A stretch of 64,000 nt of DNA, from the NCBI GenBank assembly GCA_004000515.1, contig CP034537.1, forward strand, positions 3,486,001 to 3,550,000, given 5' to 3'. The DNA is from Pseudomonas poae. GTDB taxonomy: Bacteria > Pseudomonadota > Gammaproteobacteria > Pseudomonadales > Pseudomonadaceae. This document shows, in pieces, positions 50,227-60,804 of the stretch. Below the pieces are notes generated by a model. The model ran no database searches, had not been told where the DNA came from, and saw only the letters and a program-made list of their open reading frames with translations. Within the stretch, counting starts at the first letter, position 1; every line of letters starts with the position of its first letter. The position numbers were made by a program, and so were the translations under genes.

Positions 50227-52685
50227 ATGAAGCAAAAGCGGACTCTCGGAACGCCTCGGCTGTTGGGCATTGTGTGGCCCTTTATCGCCGTGGTGCTGTT
50301 CCAGGCATTGTTGGGTTGCGTCAGTCTCTACGTGCTTTCAGCCGTGCGTGGCTACGTGGCTGGCGAGAGCTTGTGGTCCAAGGGCCAGAAAGACGCCATC
50401 TATTACCTGACGCTCTATGCCGACAATCGCGACGAGGCAACTTACCTCAAGTATCAGCAAGCGATTGCTGTACCCCAGGGCGGGCACGAGTTACGCATCG
50501 CCCTCGACCGCTCCACCCCGGACCTTACAGCCGCGCGGCTGGGCATCCTCAAGGGCGGCAACCACCCGGATGACGTGTCCAGCCTGATCTGGCTGTACCT
50601 CAATTTTCGTCATTTCAGCTACCTGGAAAAAGCCATCGAGCTGTGGACCGTCGGCGATGGCTACCTGGTGCAACTTGATGATCTGGCGCGGGAGATGCAT
50701 CAGTCGATCCGCCGCGACCAGGTAAGTGCCAACGATGTGCGCCAATGGAAGGCCCATATCATTGCCATCAACGATGGTGACGCCAGCGGCCAAGGCCTTT
50801 AGTGATGCGCTGGGCGAAGGTTCGCGGATGATTCTGCGGCTGCTGTTGATCACCAACCTGGCCACGGCCCTGGGCCTGATCGTGCTGGCGTTGTTGCGCA
50901 CCCATAAGCTGCTGACCCAGCGCCACGCCTTTGCCGATGCCTTGCAGGAGGAGAAGGAGCGGGCGCAGATTACATTGGAGTCGATTGGCGACGGCGTGAT
51001 TACTACCGACGTCGATGGCGCTATCACCTACATGAACCCAGCGGCCGAAGCGTTGACCCACTGGAATTCCGCCCAGGCCCAGGGCCTGCCTTTGGCGGCG
51101 CTGTTCAACCTGCTGGATGACAATGCCCAGCCCGACGGCTTTACGCTGATCGAACATATCGTCAAAGGGCAACTCCGGGGCGGCAGCGAGCATTCAAAGA
51201 CCATCCAGCGTCTGGATGGCAGCACGGTTTCAGTAACGCTGGTGGGGCGCCGATCCGCAGCGCCGGCAAGGTCAGCGGCGCGGTGCTGGTGTTGCATGAC
51301 ATGACCCAGGAGCGTCAATACATCGCCAACCTGTCGTGGCAGGCGACCCATGACGCCCTGACCGGCCTGGCCAACCGTCGCGAGTTCGAGTTCCGCCTGG
51401 AGCAAGTGCTGCACCCAGCCGGGCTTGCACAGGGCGGGCGGCATGCGCTGATGTTCCTTGACCTGGACCAGTTCAAACTGGTCAACGACACCTGCGGCCA
51501 TGCGGCGGGCGACGAGCTGCTGCGGCATATCTGCGCGCTGTTGCAATCGGACCTGCGTGAAGGCGACACCCTGGCGCGCCTGGGGGCGATGAGTTCGGCA
51601 TCCTGCTGGAAAACTGCCCCGCACCGGTGGCGGAAAAGATCGCCGAGAGCCTGCGCCACACCGTGCAAAGCCTGCATTTTGTGTGGAAGGGGAGGCCGTT
51701 CATGACCACCGTCAGCATCGGCCTGGTGCATATCTCCCAAACCCCGACCACCCTGGAAACCTCGCTGCGCGCCGCCGACATGGCCTGCTACATGGCCAAG
51801 GAAAAAGGCCGCAACCGCGTGCAGGTGTACCACGCCGATGACTCGGAATTGTCCCTGCGCTTTGGCGAAATGGCCTGGGTGCAGCGGTTGCACATGGCCT
51901 TGGAAGAAAACCGGTTTTGCCTGTACGCCCAGGAAATTTCACCCCTGGGCAATACCGATGGCGGTAATGGGCATATCGAGATCTTGTTGCGCCTGCATGA
52001 TGAGGCGGGCCGCATCATCCTGCCGGACAGCTTTATCCCGGCTGCCGAGCGCTATGGCTTGATGACGTCGCTGGACCGTTGGGTGGTGGAGAACGTGTTC
52101 AAGATCATCGCTCGCTGCATGCAGGAACGTCCGGGCCTGCCAATGGCGATGTGTGCGATCAATCTGTCAGGCATTACTATTGGCGATGAAGACTTTCTCG
52201 GGTTCTTGCGTGAGAAGTTTGACGCTTACAACATCCCGCCGGCGATGATCTGTTTTGAAATCACCGAAACCAGTGCTATTGCAAACCTCGGGAGTGCAAT
52301 CCGCTTTATTAATGAACTCAAAGCCTTAGGTTGCTACTTCTCCCTGGATGACTTTTGTGCCGGAATGTCCTCATTCGCATATCTTAAACATTTACCTGTA
52401 GACTTCCTGAAGATCGATGGAAGTTTCGTAAAGGATATGCTGGACGACCCGATTAACCGTGCGATGGTCGAAGTGATCAACCACATCGGCCACGTCATGG
52501 GTAAGCGCACAATTGCAGAATTTGTCGAGACACCACAGATCGAACAGGCATTACTCGAAATTGGTGTGGATTACGCTCAGGGTTACCTGATTGAACGACC
52601 GCAATTGTTTACCTTTGATAGCCTGCAGTGTCGACCTGTGCGGCCGCAGCCTTTGTTGTTCAAGGCGCCCGGCACATTCCGCTGA
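50227..52685 (+). CDS. rbdA: Biofilm dispersal regulator RbdA (PAS-GGDEF-EAL); three frameshifts
   Basis: About 819 residues after correction, the size of P. aeruginosa RbdA. An N-terminal helix and a second helix (about 195-220) bracket a periplasmic sensor domain. A PAS domain follows (ITLESIGDGVITTDVDGAITYMNPAAE), then GGDEF (intact as RLGGDEFGILLENC once a G is restored, with the RxxD inhibitory site five residues before) and EAL (HIEILLRLHDE; DDFCAGMSSFAYL). Frames change at 50788-50789 (extra G), G4 51244-51247 and G5 51582-51586 (one G missing each). RbdA degrades c-di-GMP and promotes dispersal. The call also rests on gene order. Confidence 0.85.
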
Positions 52686-52730
52686 AACGTTTGCTGGTCT
52701 GTACAATCACACATCAAAAGGAGCCCGACA

Positions 52731-53532
52731 GTGATCGACACATTCAACAGAACCGGCCCGCTTATGGAAGCCTCTAGTTACCCCGCCTGGGCGCAGCAAT
52801 TGATCCAGGACTGTAGCGAGAGCAAGCGTCGCGTTGTCGAACACGAACTGTACCAGCGCATGCGCGATAACACGCTCAGCGCCAAGACCATGCGTCACTA
52901 CCTGATCGGTGGCTGGCCCGTCGTTGAACAGTTTGCCTTGTACATGGCACAGAACCTCACCAAGACCAAATTTGCCCGCCATCCTGGGAGGACATGGCGC
53001 GCCGCTGGCTGATGCGCAATATTCGCGTGGAACTGAACCATGCCGACTATTGGGTGCATTGGGCCCGCGCTCACGGTGTCAGCCTGGAAGACTTGCAGGC
53101 CCAGAACGTGCCGCCGGAATTGCACGCACTGAGTCACTGGTGCTGGCACACCAGCTCGGCTGACTCGCTGATCGTGGCCATTGCTGCGACCAACTATGCA
53201 ATCGAGGGGGCGACTGGGGAGTGGTCTGCCGTGGTGTGCTCCACCGGCGTCTATGCGGCAGCCTTCCCGAGGAAGACCGCAAGCGTGCGATGAAGTGGCT
53301 GAAGATGCACGCCCAGTACGATGACGCCCACCCGTGGGAAGCCCTGGAAATTATCTGCACCCTGGCCGGGATGAACCCGAGCAAGGCTCTGCAGGTTGAG
53401 CTGCGCCAGGCCGTGTGCAAGAGCTATGACTACATGTACCTGTTCCTGGAAAGCTGCATGCGCCTGGAGAAGGAAAAAGCCCCTTCGGTAGCGGTGCGTG
53501 AGCGCCCGACGCGGGTCGCCAGCGAAGCGTGA
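52731..53532 (+). CDS. TenA/PqqC-like iron-containing redox enzyme family protein; two frameshifts
   Basis: About 267 residues after correction, all-helical. Features include ELYQRMRDNTLSAKTMRHYL, RNIRVELNHADYWVHWA, ALSHWCWHTSS and ATNYAIEGATGEWS, with His/Glu residues as in heme-oxygenase-like di-iron proteins. Frames change at a G3 run (52986-52988) and near 53269, one G missing each (HPGEDMARRW; FPEEDRKRAMKW). GTG at 52731 is preceded by AAAAGGAG; an internal ATG at 52764 is an alternative. Same strand as rbdA, 45 bases on. Confidence 0.78.
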
Positions 53533-53544
53533 TGTGAATGCGGT

Positions 53545-53564
53545 GGCGGGGGACTTACCCCGCC
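53545..53564. terminator. Hairpin between convergent genes, overlapping the cyclase stop
   Basis: GGCGGGG and CCCCGCC pair across a 6-base loop, but there is no T tract. It overlaps the end of the diguanylate cyclase gene. Confidence 0.4.
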
Positions 53565-54481
53565 ATTGCCAAGCGATTACGACCTTCGCGCTTGGCCACG
53601 TACAGGGCGTTGTCGGCCCGGCGCAACAGGCTTTCGGCAGACTCGGCGGCCAGTAGGGTCGAGCAGCCCAAGCTCACCGTCAATTCGATCCGCGTCCCAT
53701 CCGCCCAATAATCCTGGGTCTGTGCTGCCTGGCGCAGGCGTTCACCGACCATTGCCGCGGCATCGCGACCGGTGTTGGACAGCAGGATCAGGAACTCTTC
53801 CCCGCCAAACCGGAACACCATATCCACGTTACGCAACTGGCCCTTGATCGCCCCGGCAACGGCGCGCAGTACGTTATCGCCGGCGGCGTGGCCGTAGGTG
53901 TCGTTGATGTTCTTGAAGTGATCGATGTCCAGCATCAGCAAAGACAATGGGTTCAGATGCCGGCGCGCCATGTCGATTTCCCGTTGCAGGGTTTGGTCCA
54001 TGGCCACGCGGTTACCGGTCTCGGTCAACGGATCGCGCAGCGCGCTGCGGGTGGCGGCGCGATAGAGCAGGGCGTTGCGCATGGGGTATAGCAGCGTCGC
54101 CAACAGGGATTCGAGTTGGCCGAGTTCCTCTTCTGTCAGGCGCTGGTTGCGGCGAAAGATCAGCTCACCCAGGTGCTCACCTTCATGGCTCAGGCTGTAG
54201 CTCACCGAGTGGTGGCCGCGATGGCCGAATTCAAGGCGCAGGTCGCTGGCTTCGTGGCGGTATTGCAGGGCGTCCAGAGGCACCAGGCGCTGCACCTCGC
54301 GAAAGAACACCCCGAGGATGCGCTCCGGCTCCAGGCTGGTTTGCAGTTGCAGGCCCAATTGCTGGCGCAGTTGCGTAATGGTGGTGCGGCGACGTGGAAG
54401 CAGGGACGGCTGACCAAAACCCAGGCGTTGCAATTTGGCACTGTCGAAGTCAATTGCGTTGGTCTGGGTGGGTGTTTTCAT
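53555..54481 (-). CDS. Diguanylate cyclase (GGEEF)
   Basis: 308 residues. The N-terminal region (about 30-150) is GAF-like, and the C-terminal GGDEF domain has the active GGEEF in VFRFGGEEFLILL. The RNVD inhibitory site sits exactly five residues before it. No transmembrane helix, so a cytosolic c-di-GMP synthase under product inhibition. It converges on the TenA-like gene and sits two genes from RbdA, so synthesis and breakdown of c-di-GMP are encoded together. Confidence 0.9.
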   Translation of the reverse strand: MKTPTQTNAIDFDSAKLQRLGFGQPSLLPRRRTTITQLRQQLGLQLQTSLEPERILGVFFREVQRLVPLDALQYRHEASDLRLEFGHRGHHSVSYSLSHEGEHLGELIFRRNQRLTEEELGQLESLLATLLYPMRNALLYRAATRSALRDPLTETGNRVAMDQTLQREIDMARRHLNPLSLLMLDIDHFKNINDTYGHAAGDNVLRAVAGAIKGQLRNVDMVFRFGGEEFLILLSNTGRDAAAMVGERLRQAAQTQDYWADGTRIELTVSLGCSTLLAAESAESLLRRADNALYVAKREGRNRLAMAG

Positions 54482-54788
54482 AAGCGAACGGCCTCTAAGC
54501 ACTTAGCTGTCTTACAGGCTGGATGAGAGTGGCAAATGCCAGGCGTCTTACTGTTCCTTCAGTTCCGTAAAACATGAGTAACAGTTTAAACCGCTTTGCA
54601 ACCGGTTATAACCCCTGGGCACCGCCGCACGTCTTGTCATCGCCTAACCTGCTTGAGAAAAGTTAGAGCGATATTCATGCCAAATCGTTCTGATTAAATA
54701 AAACTCCTTATAAATCAGTCAACTGTTCTTATCGCTAAAAACAGTCGCTGAACTATGGCGCCAGTTATTTGGCAAGTAAGGGCTCGGC
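54482..54788. other. AT-rich intergenic region after the AAHS transporter
   Basis: About 300 bases holding the cyclase promoter region and the transporter's 3' end. It is AT-rich around 54660-54740. No gene or clear hairpin was found. Confidence 0.5.
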
Positions 54789-56064
54789 TTACTGTTTTTG
54801 CGGGTCGAATTGTTTATCGCGAATAAACAACGCGGGGATTACACCGCAGATAAAGTACGCGCCGCCCATCACCAGGAAACCTATGCCGATGGAACCGTGG
54901 GAGGCGAGGAAACCGATCGCCGCCGGCGCCACGGCTGCACCAATGCGCCCGATGTTGTAGGCGCCGCCCACGGCCGAACCGCGAAACTTCGCCTCGAAGC
55001 TTTCGGTCATGTAGGTCGCGTTCACACCGTAGGGAATCCCGTACAGGAAGCCGAATACCACCAGCATCCACAGGATGTTCTCCGGGCTCTGGAACAACAC
55101 GATCACCGGCAGGAAGATCGCCGTGCCCAGGGCGCCGAACGCAAACACCGCGCGGCGGCCCAGTCGGTCTGCGGCCAGGCCAGCGAGGATCTTGCCGAAG
55201 ATCATTGCCGCGTAGGTGCCGACCATGTAGCTGGTCATCGACTTGAAGTTCATCCCCAACTCGCTCTCCAGGTACGACGGCATCCAGTTGTTCACGCCGT
55301 AGTAGCCGAACTGCAGGAAGCCGGCGGTCAGGGCCCAGAGCAAGAACATGCGGCTGGCCTTCGGGTCGCTGAAGATCAGCTTGAACATGCCGTCGGGCTT
55401 TTTTCTTCAATGCGTTGCGAGTGCCGCTGGCTTTCTCCTTGGCGCGCTCGGCTCTGGCGGTGATCCAGGCTTGGGGCTCCGGAACCAGGCGTTGCATCAA
55501 TACAGCGAGGATCACCGGGATGATCGCCACGTAGAACAGCCAGCGCCAGCCGTGCTCGGGCAGGATCCAGCCGGCCAATAACGTGGCAACGATGTAACCC
55601 ACCGACCAACCGGCCTGCAGGGTGCCCAGCACGGTGGTGCGGTAGCGAGTTGGCACGTATTCCGCCATCAAGGTGTTGCACGCCACATACAGCGCGCCCA
55701 AGCCCAGGGAGGCGAAGAAGCGCGTGCTCGCGAACTGCCAATAGCTGTGGGTCATGCCCAGGATCGCGGTGCCGACGGAGAACAGCACGATGCTCCACAC
55801 CACGGTTTTTACCCGGCCGAAACGGTCACAGGCCCAGCCACCGTAGATGCCGCCGATGGCCATGCCGGCCAGGGTAAAGCTGCCGAGGCTGCCGGCTTCG
55901 ACGCTGGTCAGGCCGAACTCGGCCTTGAGACTGCTGAGGCTGTAGGACAGCAACATCAGGTCTGCGCCATCGATCAACAGACCGAGGAAGCAGAAGATGA
56001 ACACGATAATCCACAGTTTGCTTTTTGCAGGCGACAACGCGCCCGCCGATGCGGCGACTTCCAT
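54789..56064 (-). CDS. AAHS-type MFS transporter (aromatic/organic acid:H+ symporter); frameshifted
   Basis: About 424 residues with 12 helices. Family features are FLGLLIDGADLMLLSYSLSSLKAEF, GGWACDRFGRVKTVVWS and LNNWMPSYLESE-like loop six text (GVNNWMPSYLESELG). The frame changes at a T6 run (55399-55404; one T extra), giving LKKKPDGMFKLIFSD. Imports an organic or aromatic acid with protons. It is the last gene of the IclR/acyl-CoA dehydrogenase strand, so it probably imports the substrate of that pathway. Confidence 0.87.
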
Positions 56065-56119
56065 AGCGATACCTTGCTTGTAGTTGTTAGGGCATTGGGT
56101 ATGGGTGGAGCGGTAAGGC

Positions 56120-57274
56120 CTAGCGTTGCGCCGCGCGAATCATGTTGCGGGCAATCACCAACTGCTGGATTTGCGTGGTGCCTTCATACAGGCGGAACAG
56201 GCGCACATCCCGGTAGAAACGTTCGATGGCGTACTCGCTGATATAGCCAGCGCCGCCATGGATCTGCACACAACGGTCGGCGACCCGGCCGCACATCTCG
56301 GTGGCGAACATCTTCGAGCACGAGGCTTCGGTGCCAATGTCCTGGCCCTCGTCACGCTTGCGCGCAGCGTCCAGCACCATGCAGCGCGCGGCGTAGATCT
56401 CGGCTTTGCTGTCGGCGAGCATGGCCTGGATCAATTGGAATTCGGCAATCGGTTGACCGAATTGCTTGCGGTCGATGGCGTAGTGCAAGGCGTCGTTCAG
56501 CATGCGCTCGGCAGCGCCGACACTCACGGCGGCGATATGCAGGCGGCCCTTGTCGAGCACCTTCATCGCGGTCTTGAAACCCACACCTTCCACGCCGCCG
56601 ATCAACTGGTCGGCGGGCACGCGCACATTGTCAAAGATCACGTCGCTGGTATGCGCACCTTGCTGGCCCATCTTGTGGTCACGCTTGCCGAGGGACAGGC
56701 CTGGCGTGTCACGTTCGACGATAAATGCGCTGATACCGCCCGAGCCGCGAATCGCCGGGTCGGTGCGCGCCATCACGGTGAAAATTCCGGCGTGAGGGGC
56801 GTTGGTGATAAAGCGCTTGGTGCCGTTGATCACGTAGTGGTCGCCATCGCGCACGGCGGTGGTTTTCAGTGAGGCGGCGTCGGAGCCGGAGTCCGGTTCG
56901 GTGAGGCAGAACGAGCTAAGCAATTGGCCGCTGGCCAGCAACGGCAGGTAGTGTTCCTTCTGCGCATCGGTACCGTCCAGCAGGATGCCGATGGAGCCGA
57001 TGCCATTGTTGGTGCCGAAGTAGGAGCGAAAGGCCGGGGAGGTGCGCCCCAGTTCAAAGGCAATGGTCACCTCTTCTTCCATGGTCAGGCCCAGGCCGCC
57101 GTAGGCTTCGGGAATGGTCAGGCCGAACAGGCCCATGTCCTGGAATTGGCTGACGATGTCCGCCGGGATTTCATCGGTCTCGGCGACTTCGTTTTCCCGG
57201 GGGATCAGCGCTTCGTTGACGAACTGCGCAATGGCGTCCACCAGGATATGAAGCGTTTGTGCGTCTCGGATCAT
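56120..57274 (-). CDS. Acyl-CoA dehydrogenase
   Basis: 384 residues, FAD enzyme introducing the alpha-beta double bond. Features include FCLTEPDSGSDAASLKT, FITNAPHAGIF, GAAERMLNDALHYAIDRKQFGQPI and the catalytic-glutamate motif LYEGTTQIQQLVIARNM. It is in the IclR-side transcript with the MFS gene. The acyl substrate is unknown. Confidence 0.93.
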   Translation of the reverse strand: MIRDAQTLHILVDAIAQFVNEALIPRENEVAETDEIPADIVSQFQDMGLFGLTIPEAYGGLGLTMEEEVTIAFELGRTSPAFRSYFGTNNGIGSIGILLDGTDAQKEHYLPLLASGQLLSSFCLTEPDSGSDAASLKTTAVRDGDHYVINGTKRFITNAPHAGIFTVMARTDPAIRGSGGISAFIVERDTPGLSLGKRDHKMGQQGAHTSDVIFDNVRVPADQLIGGVEGVGFKTAMKVLDKGRLHIAAVSVGAAERMLNDALHYAIDRKQFGQPIAEFQLIQAMLADSKAEIYAARCMVLDAARKRDEGQDIGTEASCSKMFATEMCGRVADRCVQIHGGAGYISEYAIERFYRDVRLFRLYEGTTQIQQLVIARNMIRAAQR

Positions 57275-57343
57275 GTGCAGTCCTCAGCGGCCCGTTCAGC
57301 GGGCCTGTTATCGTCAATCTGCCGAGGCCATGCACCTGTCCTG

Positions 57344-58213
57344 CTAGCGGGCGGCGGCCTCGATATTGTTCACCATGTGCTTGAGGCGAGGTCCGATGTC
57401 GTCTTCGAGTTTCTCCCGTGAGAGGTGGAAACTCGGTCCGCCACAGTTGAACGCCAGCAAGCCGTGTTGGGCATGCAGCAGCGGTACGGCGATGGCATTG
57501 ACATCGCGGTGCCACTCACCGATCGACATGCAATAGCCGAAGTCGGTGTAGTCCCGGAAGGCGCGTTCGAGCCCCTTGCGGATGGTCGGCCAGTCCTCCA
57601 GATGACGCTGGCGGATGTGGTCGAGGATGAACTCCCGCTCGTTTTCCGGCATCGCTGCCAGGCAGGCGCGGCCTGCTGAACTCAGGTGCAACGGCAAGCG
57701 CGTACCCACCTGGCGGCGCATGGTCATGTTCGCTTCGCCCTGGACCACGTCCAGGTACACCGCGTCCAGCCGGTCCCGGGTGGCCATCGCAACGGCCGCC
57801 TGGGCGTACTTGGCCATGGTCTCCATCAACGGATGGGCCACGGCGCGCACCGACAGGTTCGACAACATCGCGTAACCGAAGGCCATCACGCCCACATCCA
57901 ACTGGTACCGGCCCGACTGCGGCAGGTGCTTGAGGTAACCCAGGCGTGTCAGCGTGTGGGTCATGCGGGTGATCGTCGGCTTCGGCAGCCCGGTCTTGCG
58001 CGCCAAGTCCTGGTTGCCCAGTACGCTCTCGCTCGGCGTGAAACAGCGCAGCAATTCCAGGCCGCGTGCCAGGGCGGTGACGAACTGGCGGTCTTTGTCT
58101 TCCTCCTCATCGCTGTTCATCGGGTCAATCAACAAATGCTCGAAGGCATTGTTGCCTGCAGGGACTTCGGTGCTGTCCGGGTCCGGGTTTCGACGGCGCA
58201 TGTTAATCCTCAT
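57344..58213 (-). CDS. IclR family transcriptional regulator
   Basis: Up to 289 residues. The wHTH is at about residues 48-100 (GLELLRCFTPSESVLGNQDLARKTGLPKPTITRMTHTL, in parts), and the GAF-like effector domain is about 120-285. Starts at 58213 or 58201 are both possible. It is divergent to the enoyl-CoA hydratase operon. Two similar palindromes lie in the shared gap, one next to each start, so it probably controls both operons and itself. Confidence 0.9.
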   Translation of the reverse strand: MRINMRRRNPDPDSTEVPAGNNAFEHLLIDPMNSDEEEDKDRQFVTALARGLELLRCFTPSESVLGNQDLARKTGLPKPTITRMTHTLTRLGYLKHLPQSGRYQLDVGVMAFGYAMLSNLSVRAVAHPLMETMAKYAQAAVAMATRDRLDAVYLDVVQGEANMTMRRQVGTRLPLHLSSAGRACLAAMPENEREFILDHIRQRHLEDWPTIRKGLERAFRDYTDFGYCMSIGEWHRDVNAIAVPLLHAQHGLLAFNCGGPSFHLSREKLEDDIGPRLKHMVNNIEAAAR

Positions 58214-58243
58214 TTTTTATAAAATCAACAAAACAAAATCATA

Positions 58244-58258
58244 TTCCGCACAGCGAAA
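58244..58258. promoter_or_regulatory. IclR operator candidate, site 1
   Basis: TTCCGC-ACA-GCGAAA, one mismatch from a perfect palindrome, 31 bases upstream of the iclR-type start. Confidence 0.55.
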
Positions 58259-58403
58259 CTAAGCAACTTTTTGAGAGTGGATTTAATTGTTGGATAATTC
58301 CCAATAAAACAGCGGGTTAATGGCTGTTTTCATAAGTAGTTGGGTTTTTACGTTTACACCTGTCAGGTCCGTACTTATGATCATGGCTAAATACGGAATG
58401 TTA

Positions 58404-58418
58404 TTTCGCATAGCGAAA
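58404..58418. promoter_or_regulatory. IclR operator candidate, site 2
   Basis: TTTCGC-ATA-GCGAAA, a perfect palindrome 45 bases upstream of the enoyl-CoA hydratase GTG, matching site 1 in 12 of 15 positions or more. Confidence 0.6.
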
Positions 58419-58462
58419 CAAGTAACAGTCCAACTAACAAGAACATTGCAGTAGGAGAGCAT

Positions 58463-59266
58463 GTGACCAGCGCAGACCCATCCGTGGTGACCCTCGACGT
58501 TCAGGACAATGGTGTGGCCGTCGTACGTATCCACCGTCCTGAGGTGAAAAACGCCCTCAACGCCCAGGTGCGTGAGGCACTGGCCGAACACTTCCGTGCA
58601 TTGGCCAAGCGCCGGGATGTGCGCGCTATCGTGCTCACCGGTGGCGAGCAGTGCTTTGTGGCCGGAGCGGACATCAAGGAGTTCGCCCATGCCGGTGCAA
58701 TCGATATGTACCGGCGCCACACCGAATACCTGTGGGAGGCCATCAGCCGTTGCCCCAAGCCGGTGATTGCGGCGGTCAATGGATTTGCCTTGGGCGGTGG
58801 CTGCGAGTTGGCGATGCATTGCGACCTGATTGTGGCCGGCGAGTCGGCACGGTTTGCCCAGCCGGAAGTGAAGCTGGGCTTGATGCCGGGCGCGGGCGGT
58901 ACGCAACGCTTGATTCGTGCGGTGGGCAAATTCCAGGCGATGCGCATTGCGCTGACCGGTTGCATGGTCACGGCACCGGAGGCGCTGGCCATGGGCATGC
59001 TCAGCGAAGTCGTCAGCGATGACCGGACACTGCCGCGCGCCCTGGAACTGGCCGCGCAGATCGCCGCGTTGCCACCGTTGGCCGTGGAGCAGATCAAGGA
59101 AGTGATGCTGGCCGGCGCCGACCTGCCGCTGGAAAGCGCGCTGGTGCTGGAGCGCAAGGCGTTCCAATTGCTGTTTGATTCCAAGGACCAGAAGGAGGGC
59201 GCTGCCGCTTTCTTCGAGAAGCGCACGCCTGAATACCGGGGGAATAAGCATGACCGATCCCATTAA
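58463..59266 (+). CDS. Enoyl-CoA hydratase/isomerase
   Basis: 267 residues, crotonase fold. The oxyanion-hole segments are VTGGEQ-like (LTGGEQCFVAGADIKEF) and NGFALGGGCELAMHCDL, and the catalytic region is GLMPGAGGTQRLIR. GTG start after AGGAGAG; the ATG two bases earlier runs straight into TGA. It overlaps the next gene by 17 bases. Hydrates the enoyl-CoA formed by the dehydrogenase. Confidence 0.92.
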   Translation: MTSADPSVVTLDVQDNGVAVVRIHRPEVKNALNAQVREALAEHFRALAKRRDVRAIVLTGGEQCFVAGADIKEFAHAGAIDMYRRHTEYLWEAISRCPKPVIAAVNGFALGGGCELAMHCDLIVAGESARFAQPEVKLGLMPGAGGTQRLIRAVGKFQAMRIALTGCMVTAPEALAMGMLSEVVSDDRTLPRALELAAQIAALPPLAVEQIKEVMLAGADLPLESALVLERKAFQLLFDSKDQKEGAAAFFEKRTPEYRGNKHDRSH

Positions 59267-60777
59267 TACCTTGGGCCTGGTGGGCACCGGTGTCATGGGC
59301 GCCGGTATCGCGCAAATCGCGGCACAGGCAGGTGTGGTGGTGCGCCTGTTCGATGCCCGCGACGGGGCCGCACACACTGCGCGTGAGGGCCTTGCCGTCA
59401 CGTTCGCCAAGCTGGTGAGCAAGGGCAAGATCAGCCAGGCAACCATGGACGCTGCGTTGGCCAACCTGCAGGTCGCGCACGTCATCGATGCGCTGAAGGA
59501 TTGCGACCTGGTGGTCGAAGCCATCATCGAAAACCTCGACGCCAAGCGCGGCCTGTTGCAACAACTTGAGGCCATCGTCAGCCCGACCTGCATCCTCGCC
59601 ACCAACACGTCTTCGCTTTCCGTCACGGCCATCGCCAGCGGTTGCCAGCGTCCTGAGCGGGTAGCCGGGCTGCACTTTTTCAACCCTGTACCGCTGATGC
59701 GCGTGGTGGAGGTGATCGACGGCCTGGCCACCGCGCCAGCAGTCGGCAATGCACTGCTGGCGTTCGTCGCGCGCACCGGCCATCGCGGTGTGCGCGCCAA
59801 GGATACGCCGGGGTTCATCGTTAACCACGCTGGGCGAGCCTACGGCACCGAAGCCCTGAAGATGCTCGATGAAGGCATCGCCGAACGTGGCGATATCGAC
59901 CGTATCCTGCGTGAAGGCGCCGGTTTCCGCATGGGGCCGCTGGAGCTGTTGGACCTCACCGGCCTGGACGTCTCGCACCCGGTGATGGAGTCGATCTACA
60001 ACCAGTTCTACCAGGAACCGCGCTACAAGCCGTCGCCCCTGACTCGGCAGATGCTGGTGGGTGGGCGCTTCGGGCGCAAGACCGGCCACGGTTTCTATCA
60101 ATATGAGAATGGCCAAGTCATCAATGGCCCGCAGCCGCAGCCAGTGCCTTCGGTTCACGCCAGGCCACCGGTCTGGATCGCCACCGAAAACAGTGAAGAC
60201 TACGAGCGCCTAAGTCGCCTGGTGATAGACCTCGGTGCCCATCTGGAAAGCACGGCGCAACCTTCGTCCGAGGCGTTGTGCCTGCTGGCGCCATACGGCC
60301 GTGATGCCACCAGCGCCTGCGTGCGTTTCGACACCGACCCGGCGCGCACGCTGTGCATCGACCTGCTGACCGACCTGTCGCGCCATCGCACGCTGATGCA
60401 AAACCCCTCACATCACCCGCCATGCGCGATGCCGCCCATGCCTTGCTGGCAGCGGACGGGGTGGGGGTCACGGTGATCGGCGACAGCGTCGGCTTTGTAG
60501 CCCAGCGCACCTTGGCGATGGTGGTCAACCTGGCCTGCGATATCGCCCAGCAACGCATCGCCAGCGTCGACGATATCGACCAAGCGGTGCACTTGGGCCT
60601 GGGCTACCACACGGCCCGCTGGCCTGGGGCGATGCCCTGGGGCCGCGGCGCATCCTTACGATTTTGCAGCGCATGAGCGAACTGACCCATGACCCGCGCT
60701 ACCGCCCCAGCCCTTGGTTGCGGCGGCGGGCGATGCTGGGGGTTTCCCTGCGCCATGAAGAGCCGGCAGTCGGCTGA
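59250..60777 (+). CDS. 3-hydroxyacyl-CoA dehydrogenase (PaaH-like, two-domain); two frameshifts
   Basis: About 509 residues after correction. The NAD motif GLVGTGVMGAG is at 9-19, then FFNPVPLMRVVEV and KDTPGFIVNHAGR. A second C-terminal dehydrogenase-type domain (SVGFVAQRTLAMVVNLACDIA; YRPSPWLRRRAMLG) is as in PaaH/PaaC. Frames change at 60400-60407 and 60607-60608, one base missing each, restoring LGYPHGPLAWGDALGPRR. It oxidises the 3-hydroxyacyl-CoA. Middle gene of the operon. Confidence 0.87.
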
Positions 60778-60804
60778 TTTCACCACCCTCACAGGATAAG
60801 AACA

